64,000 nucleotides of DNA, taken from assembly GCF_017654505.1 (NCBI RefSeq), contig NC_054558.1, positions 14,251,628 to 14,315,627 on the forward strand, read 5' to 3'. The notes below the pieces were generated by a model. That model was not told the origin of the DNA. It did not search any database and worked only from the letters and a program-made list of their open reading frames with translations. This stretch comes from Polyodon spathula (Eukaryota > Chordata > Actinopteri > Acipenseriformes > Polyodontidae). Shown here piece after piece: positions 62,792-64,000 of the stretch. The first letter of the stretch is position 1, and each line of letters starts with the position of its first letter. The position numbers were made by a program, and so were the translations under genes.

Positions 62792-64000
62792 TACCCTGAA
62801 TCTTTCTAAAAAAAGGATTTAAGGGAGCACACTAGTAAAAGCTGAATCTCAAAACAATAATTGTGTGAATATAGTACTTGCTAAGGCTGTGTATAATGAT
62901 ATTTAAAACAGGATTCACTTATCCGACTTTTTACATATCCACCCTTACTCTGGTCCTACCGCAGTCAGATATGTGACAGACTACTGTATTAATGTTCGAA
63001 AATGTTATCTTTGCTCTAACAAACTTACAAAGCATGCAAGAGAAAATACGATAGAGACTAAATGTACACAAAAACTAATTGTCTACAACTGTCTACAGTC
63101 AATTGGCCACATTGCAACCTTGCGATTCCTAAGCGATTTAAAAGATGTCATCTGACAAGCATTGCGGGTCCTGAGAAAGTGCTGCATTCTTGGGTTTTCA
63201 TATTATTCGACAATGGAGCCCGTTCTTGAGATGAATGGAGGCCATATTTAGCAATTACCCTCAAAGGTGTGAGATACACTGCATGGACTAGACTGGCCCA
63301 TAGTGGCTCCACTCCGGTATAGTATGGCTCATATTGTGCTTGACTCCATCTGCCAAGTGTAATTGCTCTGTGTGACGACTTTCAATATACTCCCGGTGGA
63401 AAACCCTAAACAGCACACAATCACTTATTACTTCATTTAAACCCTTTGGTATCAATATTGTGCAAAGTATTTAACAAAGGCATTGCATCTCGTGAATGTG
63501 TTTTGTGTGAGTAATATCCATAACCTTAACTTTAATGACTCAGTGGGGCTGAATTTAGAAATGCTAATACAAATGTAATGCATTCAATGACATTGAAAAA
63601 GACTTCTAGTTGAAACATCTGTCATTGAATGTATTGAGTTTTTTTGTAGAATAACAGTTTCTTACATTTATACATTACTAGCTTAAAGTTTTCTGAAAAG
63701 TTTTTCAGTTAGATGTTCTTATCACACTGTATTTCTATAGGCTCTCATAATATTTGTGGTGTCTCCTATTTCTCTGATCGCTTCAAGATGGATGTTTTGA
63801 TGAAAAAGGTTGCTCTCCCTGGTCTCCATGGTGACCCAGTCCACGGATACTATCAGTCAGGATTCCAAACGCAAGTCCTGGCAGTTGTCCAGTCAGATGT
63901 GACTGGTGTACTGGTTTTTTACTGGTTTCCTCACTCCAGGGTAGCTCATAAAGAAACCTAGTGTCTGTTCTAATTAAAAGAAGCACCGGGCCGGGGCCTA
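62792..64000. other. Unique sequence, nothing recognised
   Basis: The 82-codon frame at 63713-63961 has a protein-like stretch but no family that I recognise and no clear splice context. An incomplete feature could run off the right edge. Confidence 0.35.

Overview
This is vertebrate genomic DNA and almost certainly intergenic or deep intronic. It is AT-rich, carries many long (AT)n, (TG)n and (ATT)n microsatellites, and contains no host protein-coding gene that I can recognise. Most open reading frames are under 130 codons; the one exception, 146 codons, runs through microsatellites, as do several others. The repeats point to a ray-finned fish: a DIRS-like tyrosine-recombinase retrotransposon, Tc1-like and pogo/Tigger transposase relics, L2-like and CR1-like LINE 3' ends, tRNA-derived SINEs and many small MITEs. 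The mix and the particular CR1-like family remind me of non-teleost lineages such as sturgeon or paddlefish. That assignment is from memory and is not proven here. There are no prokaryotic features and no CRISPR array.

Layout. 0-5 kb: a decayed DIRS-like element (about 1.47-2.58 kb), then an L2-like LINE 3' end. 6.8-10.1 kb: a broken Tc1 transposase, then a probable hAT element of about 1.7 kb. 10-14.8 kb: mostly unique sequence with one LINE tail and one very weak exon candidate. 14.8-20.5 kb: two MITE families, one carrying TTAGGG-like stretches, a CR1-like LINE 3' end and a SINE head. 20.5-36 kb: mostly unique sequence with a 345-bp Tc1/mariner-like MITE, a fold-back element and several LINE fragments. 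Some high-complexity blocks here could be conserved non-coding elements.

36-48 kb is an LTR-rich stretch with three fairly clear LTRs and two probable ones, in both orientations and with no internal coding region seen. A SINE insertion with a 12/13-bp target-site duplication lies at 37.9-38.3 kb. 48-64 kb holds a third copy of the Tc1/mariner-like MITE, a frameshifted Tigger transposase C-terminal region, a 172-bp hAT MITE with a perfect 8-bp target duplication, a near-perfect 180-bp palindrome with an AT core, and a piggyBac-like MITE flanked by TTAA.

Nothing here forms an operon or a pathway; the annotation is a map of repeat layers plus unexplained unique sequence. The best leads are the 180-bp AT-cored palindrome, and the recurring arrangement in three (perhaps four) LTR sequences in which an inverted repeat sits directly upstream of the TATA box. 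I found no convincing new multi-gene system. The decisive missing evidence is alignment to other fish genomes and to RNA data.
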